From contig OZ038423.1 of NCBI GenBank assembly GCA_964036155.1, positions 78,197,249 to 78,261,248 on the forward strand: a stretch of 64,000 nt of DNA. Direction: 5' to 3'. Positions 1 to 30,446 of the stretch are shown piece by piece. The translations under genes were made by a program, and so were the position numbers. The notes beneath the pieces were generated by a model, which was given only the letters and a program-made list of their open reading frames with translations, made no database searches and had not been told where the DNA came from. Origin of the DNA: Diploscapter coronatus. Lineage: Eukaryota > Nematoda > Chromadorea > Rhabditida > Rhabditidae. The first letter of the stretch is position 1. Each line of letters starts with the position of its first letter.

Positions 1-18162
<18,162 letters not shown>

Positions 18163-18269
18163 TTCGAAGAGCAGGTTATTTTCGGATTTTATGCTAAAGA
18201 ATTTCAAGATACGACAAGATTGCTAGTCGGGATATTTCAAGAAGAAATTTCACATATCAAAATGTGGAA

Positions 18270-18275
18270 AATAAA
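18270..18275 (+). terminator. Likely ire-1 polyadenylation signal
   Basis: A canonical AATAAA lies 108 bases after the ire-1 stop codon, in an AT-rich trailer. It is the first such hexamer downstream. Another AATAAA occurs near 19051 and could be a distal site. Confidence 0.6.
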
Positions 18276-20147
18276 CTCACAACCTATATTTGTGAGACAA
18301 AGAGTTAAATTTTTCAAAACATAATCTTGTCGAAGAGTCTGAAATCTTGCAAAGAAAGTTTCCTCCCAAACAATTATTTTTCATATCGAATTATGAATTT
18401 TTTAATGGAATGAATAATTTCTAACAAATCGTAGTCACCTAGATTCTAAGGTGGGAATATTTCTATTTCAAATGGACAATTTCCCTCGATTTTCATCAAC
18501 TTTTGGCGAGTTCGGACTTTGCTCTTCAGGTATTTTGGATTTGTTCGTGCTTCTCTTACCATTTTTATATCGTCGTTAATTTTTTATTAATTTGCCATGT
18601 TAGTTACTACTTTTGAAGATCAGTTTTTGTGTGAATTTTTACTTATTCATATCATTTCCATTCTGTGACGTTAGCTCGATATTATTTCATGGCCTCAAAT
18701 TTTTAACCGTTAAATGCTTAACATAAATTACCTTCCTCAAATACTCTTTGTTAGTTCCTTCGCTTTATCTTTTCGAACTTATTACCTAATTTTTGAATTT
18801 TTGGGTATTTCTTTTACGTTGGTAATTAATTGTGAAAATTAAATTATGATTTTTTCATGGTTTTCAAATTTCTCCTTCACTGGACAACTTATTCGTGATC
18901 TCATTCTCTGCTCTAAATGTGTAACATTTTCGATTTCCTATCGAGCAATACTGTGATTGTTTTTGCGTTACTTTTTGTGCCTATTTTTCTTCGTCTTCGA
19001 TTTCTTCGCCTAAACCTCGTTGCTCTGTAAATTGTGCTTTTATGTGTCGAAATAAACTTTTATTTCAAATATTTCAAATTATCATTCAGCAGTGTTGATG
19101 GGCCAAAAATTTCGAACCTGGGCTCGACCCATGATGCAATGGAACATCCCCTATTCGGAACTTTTTGTGAATAGGCCCCCTGAATGTAATTCAAAATAGT
19201 TTCGAATAGGAGATGTCCCGATGCAATATGCGAGGTTACCAATGTGAACGAGATAACTTAGAGGCTACGAGAATGAAACAGATGAATTGTAATATCACTT
19301 GTTAGAGGCTATAAACACAGAATATAACTTGTAAGCATAAATCTATTAGTGTTCGGCCGATTAAAGATATCTTTGCTTGTTCTTTTTCTTTGGACATTGA
19401 GGAATTTGAGTTTTGATGATATTATATCGTTAATTGGAGAAAGTCGATATATTCATGCAGCAGCGATTAGAAATCGAATTTGTAGCGAAATAATGAGTCG
19501 CGTAGAAGAGGAACGAGACGAATAGTGCAATTTTTGAATATCGACGCTCTCTCCCAACCAACAATATCTCCAGCAATTATTGCCATTCTATAAATTTCAA
19601 CATCAAGTTATGTTTACGTAGCATGTAATTTATTTCATTTATAAAAATTGACTATTGAACCGGGGTTAATGTTTGAATTGAATATGTTTTGCATGAAACA
19701 GACGAATGTGTTTGGAGTACAAAGTACAAATGTCATGACATGGATTGCAAAGTAGTGGCATCAATTTTACAATAATTCCAGAATAAATAATGCTCCATTT
19801 TCAAAAGTGTCTAATAAATACACCGATAAATGCGTCCTAGAGTTTTGGTCTACTAAATGATACAATAACAACAACGAATAAATAGATTTTGAATGCAGAT
19901 AATAATCACAGTAATTTGAATTAAAAATTAAAACAAATTGTTGAAAAAATTGGACAAACTGAGGTAATCAATGAAACTATTAGGTACAAATAAAAGACAT
20001 TCTCACTAGACTAATTATTGAAATATTAAAAATGAAGAAAAATATACCCATTTTGAGATTTAAGGCAGTGTGAATTTGATACAGACAAATTAGGGCATTT
20101 TGTAAACCATAAAGTCTTGAAATTAACATTTTTCAAGGTATTTTTCA
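18276..20147. other. Intergenic region between convergent ire-1 and ras-1
   Basis: This is 1.9 kb of AT-rich sequence between the two convergent 3' ends. No exon with splice sites and a matching frame was found. It contains one fold-back repeat at 19135-19225. Confidence 0.6.
19135..19225. repeat. 91-bp fold-back repeat
   Basis: Arms of 28 bp at 19135-19162 and 19198-19225 are imperfect reverse complements, about 80% matched, and share CCTATTCG. The 35-bp loop carries GAATAGG again. Flanks give no convincing target duplication. It is probably a decayed MITE. Confidence 0.5.
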
Positions 20148-20153
20148 TTTTAT
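20148..20153 (-). terminator. Likely ras-1 polyadenylation signal
   Basis: AATAAA on the minus strand lies 77 bases past the ras-1 stop codon at 20230-20232, a typical nematode spacing for a short 3' UTR. Confidence 0.65.
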
Positions 20154-20229
20154 TATTTACAACAAATCATTTTACAGCCCTAATTGTGCGTAATATTCTA
20201 TCATCATAAAATTAAACATTTCAGACATA

Positions 20230-23200
20230 TCATTGAATTCGACAATTCCTCCTTTTCTTCAATTTCATTGGGGATTCGATTCTTTGCTTATCTTCGTGTA
20301 TCGGTAATCGCTCTTCATGTTGGAATTTCCTAAATATTCCCGGCTATTTTAGAAGATCACCAGACTTTTTCATAATCATTTTTCTCGATCTATTTTGCAT
20401 TGCATGAACATTGCATCTCAGATCTTATGAATGAAAGATGTTATTTTTTCGTAGGAATTTTTAGATTCTTCTCTTGACTCTGTTGAATTTAGTTTTTGAA
20501 TTGCTCACAAACATGACGTGACAATTTCAAAAATCGTTAGACAGAGAATTGAATGGAAGCTCGAAAATTATGCGATTCGATGAAAATATCTGGTTTTAAA
20601 TTTATATTTCAATTTAAATTTCCAAGACAACAGTCCTACCTAACTAATCGAACAACATCGTGAAATGCTTGGTCGACATTTTTCCGAAGCTTGGCTGAAC
20701 ATTCAACATAAGGTAGGCCTAATTGTCGGGCTAAATCTTCAGCTTCATGTCGGGCTACCTGAAATTTTTCCTTATTTAAAGTCCTTCTGAATTCCAAGTT
20801 CATCGACCACCAAATCTGGTTTCTTATAAGGGTTAAGACTCAATCTCGGGCAAAAGTGTGAAGATATCACATTTCTATTGCAAAAAAACTGCTAATATTT
20901 ATCTTGTCTGAATAATGAAAAACTATTTGAGACTTATAAAGATGCTAATAATCTGTAAGTTTACTTCGTGGAGTCGAAACTTATTTACAAATCGTCGAAT
21001 GATAATGACTAAATTTGGTAGCGCGGTTTGAATGTTTACTATCGCATAAATGCAAGACATAATGTCAAATCAAAGCACCAATTACTGATAATAAAAATGC
21101 AATGTTTGCATTTCAACTACTTTAATTGCTGAATCATGATTGTATACAGTACAGATAGTAGTCTTAAAATTGACTTACGTGTCGTTCATGCTCTAAATCA
21201 GCTTTATTTCCAACGAGAATAATCGGAAAATCGTCTCGGTCCTTTATCCGTGATATCAGTGTGTATAGTCGACGAACTTCTTCGAAACTGAAATTTCTTT
21301 GAATTCATATTTTTCTTTCTTTTCGAAATTACGATCATACAAAAATGTTTCTTGAGCAGAGTGAAAACAAATGTTGAGATTGTAACTAATTTAGAGTGCA
21401 TTTTTATGCAAACTGAGCATAAGTTTCCAATTTCTGATAGAAAAACGACAAAATTTCCCTTTACAATTTTGGCACTGATTCTGCATAAATTGCGGTTTTA
21501 TTTGAATCGGCGGATTGATCAATTTCGTCGTCTCGTACATTTTAGCATTCGCCTCGTCTCAACGATAGTGGAATGTCACGAAGAACGAAATGTTATGGGA
21601 AAAGAGGGAGAGAAATGAGAGAATGCAAGAAGCGGAAGAGGAAAGAAATAAGAAAGGTAAAAAGACTATTAGAGAAGAAAAGAATCAGAAAGAGAATCCC
21701 ACAGGCAAAATGCGCTGCGCACCTGAAGCAGCGGTTGAACGATTTACGAGGCGAGACGAGAGAAAAGGTTGAAGAGAGAAATGAGAGGATAGAAAAAAGA
21801 AAAGGATTGATAATTCTAGAAAATTAACTTATTTACTTTCAAAAGTCTATAATCAATTGCAACTTGCTTGTATTTGTTTCATTATTCTGAAAAATTTCGA
21901 ATATTGACAAGTTGAGCCTCATTTTCCTTGTTTATATTTGATAAATAATTGAACGGAAATTGCCCAAAAATCGCGATCATCACAAAACTTTCCCGAGATT
22001 TCAACAACTAATCTATCTATTCCGCGAGCCCTGCGCAAGGCAGAGGCATTTTTATGTCCCTCGAGGCTCGTAGGCAGCAGATGATACTGAAAGGCATAGC
22101 AGCAAGGGCAACAGACAAGAAGAATATGTTGAAAGTCAGGGGAAACTCTCAATCATCAAAACTGCAATCTACCCAGAACAACAACAACGTGGGGATTTCG
22201 GTAAAATTATGTTGTTTTCGGTCAGTTGAAGTTTATTGACGGAAAATAAACCTTTTATAGACAAGTCTGTGTATCTTGTATGGGATAAATTACCGGGAAG
22301 AGGTTTTCAAAGGTCATCTACATGAAAATTTGAGCAAAGTTCAATTATGGCTGATAAATATTAATTCTTATCCTTTTAAGTTGCACAATTATGTAATTTA
22401 TCCGAACTATCGAAAGATCTGCAATCGATCTATCGTCTATTTTGACAGAGCATATTTGAAATTTACGGTTAATTAATCGCCCCTATGCAACAGCAGCAAA
22501 GAGCTCTGTGAAGGATGGAAGGTCAGAGTAGTTCCTCTCTGCCTTCTTTTCCTTTCACATATGGTGCAATGGTAACGTTTCTGCGTTTGTGCCCTTTTCA
22601 CCCTTTCTGCTAATGTCTATTATCCTTCCGCTTTACGCAATTTTTCATCCTTTGCTTCCATCCAACTAATTTGCATATTTGAGAACAAAGATGAAATGAT
22701 CTGACTTCGCAGATTGTGTATAATGATGGGAAAATAGCGTATTCTTAGAATTTTTTTTAGGAATTTACATTTTAAAGAAGAAAATATGCAAGAAAAGAGA
22801 ATATTGCATGAATTTTAAAAGCGAACTTGGATAAACCCTATTCACTATTTTCGACAAAAAATGTCTAAAATAATATCACATGATTTTCTTTTCCTATATT
22901 CTGGGCCCCTATTTCGAATTTCGCATGGCGTAACGGTATGCTCGTAAAATATCGACGACATGCGCACCGGTTTTGCTTACGTTTAGAGAAGAAGAAATAG
23001 AGAGTTGTGGTTAGAGAAAAAAGAAGCAGAGATGCTCTAAGAGAGGAGGTTGGAAAATCAAATAAAGAGTCAAAGGGCCTGAGGCTAGCACGCAATCAGA
23101 AAAAGGATCGCAGACTATCAGTGAAAAAATCAATCGATAAAGATAAAAATTGAAAAATAATAAAATGGATAGAAAAACCAACCTATTCCTATCCGTAACA

Positions 23201-25409
23201 GCAAAAACTATCAAGAATCCATTTCCGGTGCGCAAATACTGCTCTCGCATTGTGGAAAATTCTTCTTGACCAGCGGTATCGAGCACTGAAATTAGCATAA
23301 ACTTTTAAATTTCATTTGTTTCATTGTTGCCTTCAAGTCTGCATAGATCTTCATCGACGAAGCATTGTTTTGTGTATGAATCCTCGATAGTAGGGTCATA
23401 GTCTTGCACGAAGTATTGCTGAAAAATATAATCTTTATTTAGTTTTGACATATTTATCCTGAACGATTTGCTAGAATTTGTTCGTCTATGTTATTTTAGT
23501 CTTTTCATTCCAAAGCTATCACCGACGTTGTAGATGTAGTTATGGAGTAGCAATGAGTGGCGAGATTTTGTGGCAGTAACCCGAGATTGAGTCCCCTGAG
23601 GCCTGAAGCCCTAGGACCAACGCCTAGATTCCTGCGGGCCCCGAGCCCACAAAAGCACAAACAGCGCTGAATAAAAGAATATCGGCTAAAATGCGCATAA
23701 AACGCGGGCAATTTGATACTACCAAAACTAACACCGCGCTGAAAACGATGCAGAAAACCCACAGACTAAAGTTGCACACAAATCTATTAGCCAAATGTAC
23801 TTGAAAAGGATCGTAAAGTAGCATTTAGTGAGAAAAACTCCAGCTGATACTTTGAATGAGTGGCAAAATTAAAACAGAAATACAAATACTGTGAAGTTTA
23901 CATTTTTGTCTAAGAATGATAAATTTCACAGATCTGGAAAATTTTCCCTTCAAATATATTTTAGATAAAGCTAGAAGCACGGAAAGAACTTGTTTTTTTT
24001 TCTAAAGAAAGTAAAATTCAGCCCTTTTTTGCTTTACATTTCTCTTTCTCTCTTATATTTTCGTGATTTTTCCCACAAATCTGACTAACTCCGACTGCCA
24101 AAGACCTCCTCTTCGCTTTTGGTATTCATTGGAACGTAACAAATTCGCGGTAGCGCGCCAAAATCCTGTATGTCTAGCGCCTCTGACTCTTTTCTCCTCT
24201 AGAATTCCAAGTACTTTTCCCAGATTTATTGTGCCGTATTTCAGCCGTGATTTCACTGCACAAATTTCGCTGTCCGTTGCTCTCAAAATCCACAGAAAAT
24301 GGCCACAAACAGAACGGCCGATGGGGGAAATTATCGATCGATTTTTGCAAATAGAGGAACAAAAATAGGTTATTTTATAAAGAAAACTTCTTGATATTTT
24401 TAGACTTACAGAAACGATGCTATTATTCCAAGTGCTTTTATTTCTCAGATGGAAAGTTCATGATATTTTTAGATTCTTATAAAAATCAATCTCATCCCGT
24501 TCCAAAACCAATAGCACTATCATTTTTCATTTTCTGGATATTGAGTCGCTCCCAAAATGTGCTCGTCTCAAATGACAAGTGTCCATTAAAAAATTGCCTG
24601 TTTTCATCTTCATTTTTCTGTATAGTTTTTCGGGTGAATTTCATTGGAGTTTGCTCGTGAAATGCGATGTATCGGTCGTAAAACTGCAATGTCGTATGGG
24701 GTCTCTTTTGGCTTCCAGTATAATTCATTGACTGACTGCCAGCACCATTTAAAATTTTACCAGAATTAGGTTATGAATTGAAAAAAGCACTTATATAGGG
24801 AATCGCATGTCTTTTGCACGGTTTTCTGGGTTTTGTTTCCAAGTCAAAGCTCTATGCGGAGGAAGTGAATGAGAGCAGATACCCCTCGTGGAATTCTTAT
24901 TTATGGACTTTCGGTAGGGAAGCGAAAAGAAAGATATCCTTGGAAGAATATCGCCGAAAAGAGCATCACATAACAAAAAAGTCTACATTTCGCATGCATT
25001 TGAATGCTGAATGATAGAAAATGTAGAACCTAGAGAGAAGAAAGATGCAGAGTCTGCAGATGAGACATCTTTGGAAGTGTAGAACAAAGAAAGAAATGCA
25101 GGAAGAAGATAAGAAAAAAGAAGTGACACATGCGAGCTTAGAACTGCGAAATTTGACATGAACATGGGAATTTGGAAGCGCTTGGATTGTTTTGAAAGAA
25201 AATGCATCGCTTGAAACATGATAAAGGGGAAATTAAGAACAGTTTAGCGCTATTTTCAGAAAGATTGTGATAAAATTTTATTGATTTTTCATAAATTATA
25301 GAAGAAGCACCTGAATGAACTGGATGGTGAGAGCCGATTTTCCCACGCCTCCCCCACCGACGACGACGATTCGGTGGACGGGACTCTGAGGCGCCGCCGT
25401 TCGGCCCAT
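20230..25409 (-). CDS. ras-1: R-Ras-type small GTPase
   Basis: This is a Ras-family GTP switch expected at the inner face of membranes. There are six exons (5' to 3'): 25311-25409, 23331-23418, 23183-23285, 21179-21287, 20640-20758 and 20230-20329. They total 618 nt, or 205 residues, with every phase closing. The P-loop GGGGVGKS is at residues 18-25; the four glycines are as in R-Ras, where H-Ras has Ala. Switch I is [11 protein letters not shown], switch II is [12 protein letters not shown], and guanine-specificity motifs are NKAD (124-127) and SAK (154-156). The tail is polybasic (KLKKRRN) and ends in the CAAX box CRIQ. C. elegans ras-1 is the nearest namesake. The intron between exons 2 and 3 begins with GC rather than GT. 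The first and third introns are about 1.9 kb each. Confidence 0.95.
23286..23330 (-). other. GC-AG intron in ras-1
   Basis: Exon 2 must end CTTGAAG for the frame to give [13 protein letters not shown] across the join. The next bases are GCAACA, with no GT nearby. The acceptor is a normal AATTTCAG. The 45-bp intron is therefore of the rare GC-AG type, unless there is an error in the sequence. Confidence 0.8.
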
Positions 25410-28400
25410 CGATCCGACAGTTCCCCAGGAAAATCCGAGAAAATCAGCAAATAGCTAGCAAATCGGGAAAAACTCGGCAAAAATCGTCGTCCAACAGAGC
25501 TGTCCGGGTGAAATATGACCGGAAGCCGCCGGATGAGTCACGAGGAGTTATAAAATCTCTGCTTCGAATTTGATTGGAGCGGGTCAAAACCTGAAAGTTT
25601 CAAAATATTTTACGACCGACTTGGGTTGCCAATCAAAGAATGTTTATGACGGAGAGGGAGAAAGGAGTAGTTATCAAGAAGCTCACATACTGATAACCGA
25701 AAGGGACAATGAAGAGTGAAGAGATAGGAGAGAAGCAGACAAATAGAGAAGGAGTCAAAATGGAGGCGCATGCAATCAGGAAAATAGAGCAAAATCAAAG
25801 GGCAAAGGAAAGATGAAAAGAGAATTGAATTTTGAGAGCGGAAGAGATGGAGAGAAAATGAGGGAAATGGATATAAAATACGCGTGCGCGCGCGGATCGA
25901 AGGACGAAACACAATTTGTGAGGATCGAGGCAGAGAGCAGGGGACAGGCAAAGAGCTCCAAAAATCGGCTGCCAGAAAGGAGCAAGGCAGCAACATTTTG
26001 ACAGCACGACAGGCCAAAAGCCGCCAGGGACAAAAAAGTTGCTCCAAGAGGCAAATCAAGAAGAAGTGACCAAATTTTTAAGAAAAACCAGCAGTTTCAG
26101 AGAATTCTCATAAAAATGACTGATTTCGTGAAAATCGCGCGCGCGCGCGAAGTCGATAATGTGATTAAGCTAGAAATTTTGAAAGGCGATGAAAAAATTC
26201 GAACAAAAATCCCGAAAATGTAGGTCATTTTCTGAGATCTGACGAAGGATTAAATAAACCCCATTAGTGGTTTTTGTTATCGAATCAGGGAACATTTTTG
26301 GGGGTAGATTTCTTGTCAAATTACAAGAGCACAAACAGTAAATCATTATTTAGACTATGACAGGTAATATCAAAAATGAATGAAAGTACTATCATTTTGA
26401 AATTGTTGAACTAATTTTCAACTGAAGTGAAAGATATGAATGATAATCATTTCACCGCGATGCAAAAGGAAAAGCGAATTAAGATGAGAAATATTTCAGA
26501 AAGGAGAAAGGGAAATCAGGGAAATCGATAGCCGAACAGTGACGTTGAAATAGAACATGAATCGAGAGAATTGAAAAAGAAGAATGATAGCGAGGAACTA
26601 TTGGATTTAGAGAGGCTACGGACTGTCAGACAGATAGTACGCTTTTTCTCTCTCTCTCTCTGCACTATCCTCTATGCATGCACTATTTCTCCTAACTCTC
26701 TCAAGACTTCACGAAACAAGAAGAAGACAAGGGAAAGACCACTCTGTGCAAGCAGCAAGCGAAGAAGAGAAGCAGAGAGTTATCTGTAGGAAGAGAAATA
26801 GTGAAGACAATTGAAGAGAGGGAAAGAACAAGAGAAAATGCGCTTTGCAAGGGGAAGGACGAGAGAAAAGGAATGATATCAAACAGAGGGGAGGGCTAGG
26901 TCACGCCCCCTTGAAATTCAGAAGAGAAAACACAACTCTTGTTTTTGGAAGAAAGGGGTGGAGCTTGAGCTTGCTTTTTTGGCAGATTGGTAAACTATCT
27001 CAGGAATGCGTTATTTTCAGATATAAGGACGAGGCTCGTCAGATATATCATGATGCTACCTACTCTCCATATATTTTCTGAGCGATATTGAATATCTAGC
27101 TTACGATTGAATACAATTTCGCTTACATATGTTGACACCATAGCTATGATTTCGCTATAGCGACCTACCCCATATATATATATATAACTTTTTTAGACTG
27201 ACAAATGTGCTCCCTAGATGTGATTATTTTTCATTTTCTTCCCGACTTAGCGATATATTATCAGAATAGCAGGACCGACAATATTTTATCAGTGTTTTGA
27301 TAACTTTATCATATAAAAATTAGTAGAATTAATCGCCCGATCAAAATATAGAACGGAAATAATCAACCAAAATCAAAGCAAAACATAGGAAAGACAGAAT
27401 GCTGAAGAATGTTGATGGAAAAGAACAGCTGCGAAACTAGAAAATGAAAAAGATGAGCAATGAGAAAAATTCCTGCAAAGTGCTGGTTTTGCAAATGGAC
27501 GGGGGATTATTTATGGCAAAAGGTGGAAGAAATTAAAAATAACGGAAGTAACGGTGATTTGTTAGCAAGTCAAATGGGCTTTGAGAAGTGATAATCAGTA
27601 GCTGATGTTGCTCAGATCTCAAAAATTGTATAATTCGGAAAATTGGGCATGAGTATGAAAATCTTGAATCATAATATTTTTCATCAAAATAATTGAAGTA
27701 TATAGGGGTAATTTCATAATTTACTTTTTTCTATATGAAAATATTGAGTCGTCTAAAAAGCTTTTAAATTGCAGAGAATACCATCATTATTCCTGTTCAG
27801 AGATAGTAAAATAGCACTGAAGTTAGGAATGCTAATTTTTGGTAAACTCTAAGAACTCTATTGGGTTATTCAATAAATCCTGGAAAAACTAGGAAAAAAT
27901 TGGATAGTTGATCCATCGCTACCGTTTGAAGTGGTCAGAAAGAGGGAAAGAAATAAACTGTCGGGGATAAAACGATTTGCATTGGCCTCTATGCCTGGGC
28001 CAAATATGCAGAAGATGCAGAGCAGGCTACCAGACGCACCGACACAGGGTCTGAATGGGTCAAAGAGTGACAAATTACCCACGTATTTCTAAAGGTTTAC
28101 GGCCAAGGATTACCCGAAATTTAGAGTTACGCAAGAATGAGAAGGGTTATCGATGCAAGGTTAGACAAGCTAGATAAACAGACAACAATGGTTAGAAATA
28201 GCTTGTTTTGATATTTTTAATTTCATGAAAATATTGTTAGTTTTGAAAGATAGTAACAAAAGTGAATATTACGATGAATCTCGGTTTAAGTTCCAAAATT
28301 TTATTAAATGGAAAAGCTGTAATTAGAGCTTGATTATTCAGGTTTCCTAGCAATATTTTTGAACAATTTTCACGAGAATTCTGTTTTTAATTGTCCATGG

Positions 28401-30423
28401 GTATTGAATTTTCAGATTAGATGGAAAAGTGGGTAAAGGGATAGAGTTATTCTATCAGAACCGTTATTTTACGAGTTATGTTGTCCTTGGCGAAGTGCGA
28501 AAAGAATGAGTTTTCGGTAAGATTCGGCGATGTTTTAATAACGTACGAGTGGCGGTAAGAACGAAAGAAAAACAGAAACCAAACGAAAAAATTGCATAAA
28601 GGCCGAATTGTTTAGTTAGAGGGGGAAAGGGAGAAAAAGATGCAAAGTCGGCTGCCATACGACACAACAAAAATAAACAACTGTTCTGATTCCAATTCGA
28701 ATAAATATCGAAGAAGAAAATGAATTTATTGATTCGAAAAATGTTTGCAGGTGAAAATTTTATTTCCCGGAAAAATTGATCCAAAAATTGGAATAAAATT
28801 GAAAACGTCATGGTGACATTTTGAAAATATGCATAGATTTGCTGAAGCCAAATAAATAAGAAAGAAGTGCGATAAATAGTGATGATGCTGAAATTTGCAA
28901 TAAATACAATTTTGTAGAAGAGTGAAATACTTGGTGTTATCTTTCAGATTGAACTAAATCGTGAATATTTTATCATGCCTTATATAAATTTTTGAAAGAA
29001 AATCGGTGTTTAAGAATTGATATAAGATATGATAAACTTGATAAAATACCGTGTTCAGATTGAGTAGAAGTAAGTCGGATTTGGTCGTAAAAGTAGCATT
29101 TTGGAGAAAAAGTCGAAACTCGTTGCAGAAAAGAAAAACATTCGTGGAAGACATTTCGGGCGAAAAAAATTGAACAAAAACAAAAAGAATAGCAAAAATG
29201 AGCATTCAATATTTACCCCAAATTTGGGAGTAAGCAAATAATTTTCAAATTCCGAATATTTTCAAAAATGTCGAAAATTCAGATTTTGTAAAAATTTCGA
29301 TTCCATCAAAAGTTCTATACAGTCAGAATTGTTCCAGAAGCTGATGTTCTAGAAAAAAATTAAAATCTGGAAAAGTTCTGGAAAAATAACAAAACAAGAA
29401 AAATGTTTACATGTGAAATGCACGAATAAAATGAAAAATTCCTATTTGAGATGGTTCGTTTTCATAAGCGCCAAAATTGGGAGATTGGTCTCTTAACAAA
29501 TTCAGGTAGATCGGTGAAGCTCAAACTGTAAGCGGAAAATTTAGTCGTTATTCGATGACGATCACTGAACTTCGTAAAGGCTCAATCTCATCAGGAGCTT
29601 TCTTTTGCTTCTCTGAAACTATCACAATTAAGATATCTTTATTTCAGATCTCGAAGAATATAATCTAGTGGATTTTTTTTTTGTATTTTATTGATTCAAG
29701 ATGTTCCCGATTAAATTTTCTTTGGAAATTAAAAAAGTGACATTTTGAGGTGTTTCCTTGAACTCATCAAACCTTTGATGCTCAAATTTCCTCTACTTTC
29801 TACACTTTTTCTTACTCTCTTTGATCCTCTTTCTGTTATTTCAGACAATATTTGGACAGTCGCAAAAAGTGCGAATAGAGAAAAAAAAAGAACCGTTTCG
29901 GTTAACGTTCTCCGAGGGCACTGCACCTACTAATCCCCTAGAAATAGTAGGTAGAAAAGAAGAATGCAGATATTTTCCTTTCTTTATCTTTATACTTATC
30001 CCTCCCTTTCTAATCCGTTATTTCCTCTTCTTGAACTATTGTCTTGCAATGCAAATATCAATAGCAGTGCCTGTGCCAATATATCGTCGCCTTTCGCGCC
30101 TTATTTGGTCATTTCTGTGCGCCAGAATTGCAATTATCTCGTAAAAGTGGGTGGGGCTTTAATATCAAAGGTTTAATAACTGCGAGATTGTGGATATTCG
30201 ATTGTTCAGCTGCTTGAGAGTACGGCAAATGAAAGACGCGTTATGAGTCTGCCGGAAGTGCGAGATAATGAGGAAATGAATTTAATGAAATTGAAAATAC
30301 TAGGATAAAATTCAACTTTCAAAATGGTCCATGGATTTTTGAAGATTCTATGAAATCAAAGCGTATACAATGAGTATAAATAGTAAAGTGAGCTCCAAAC
30401 TCGGCAATTTTAAAATTGGGTTT
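25410..30423. other. 5 kb gene-poor intergenic region
   Basis: This region lies between the ras-1 start and the MARCH-type gene's 3' end. It has strand-biased purine/pyrimidine tracts (about 25600-26100 and 26550-26900), a (CG)7 run near 26136-26149 and a (TA)n run near 27173-27187. Open frames here are low-complexity and lack splice-compatible neighbours. The ras-1 promoter presumably lies at its left end. I see no other supported feature. Confidence 0.55.
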
Positions 30424-30446
30424 TCATATTTGAAGCTCTAGTAATT

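Noticed and set aside
25610..26059. 149-codon minus-strand frame upstream of ras-1
   Set aside because: The open frame comes from a pyrimidine-biased tract, with several overlapping frames also open. The translation is Ser/Phe/Leu-rich without a domain.
26136..26149. (CG)7 run as a Z-DNA or regulatory element
   Set aside because: A short simple repeat with no accompanying structure. It is noted only as low complexity.
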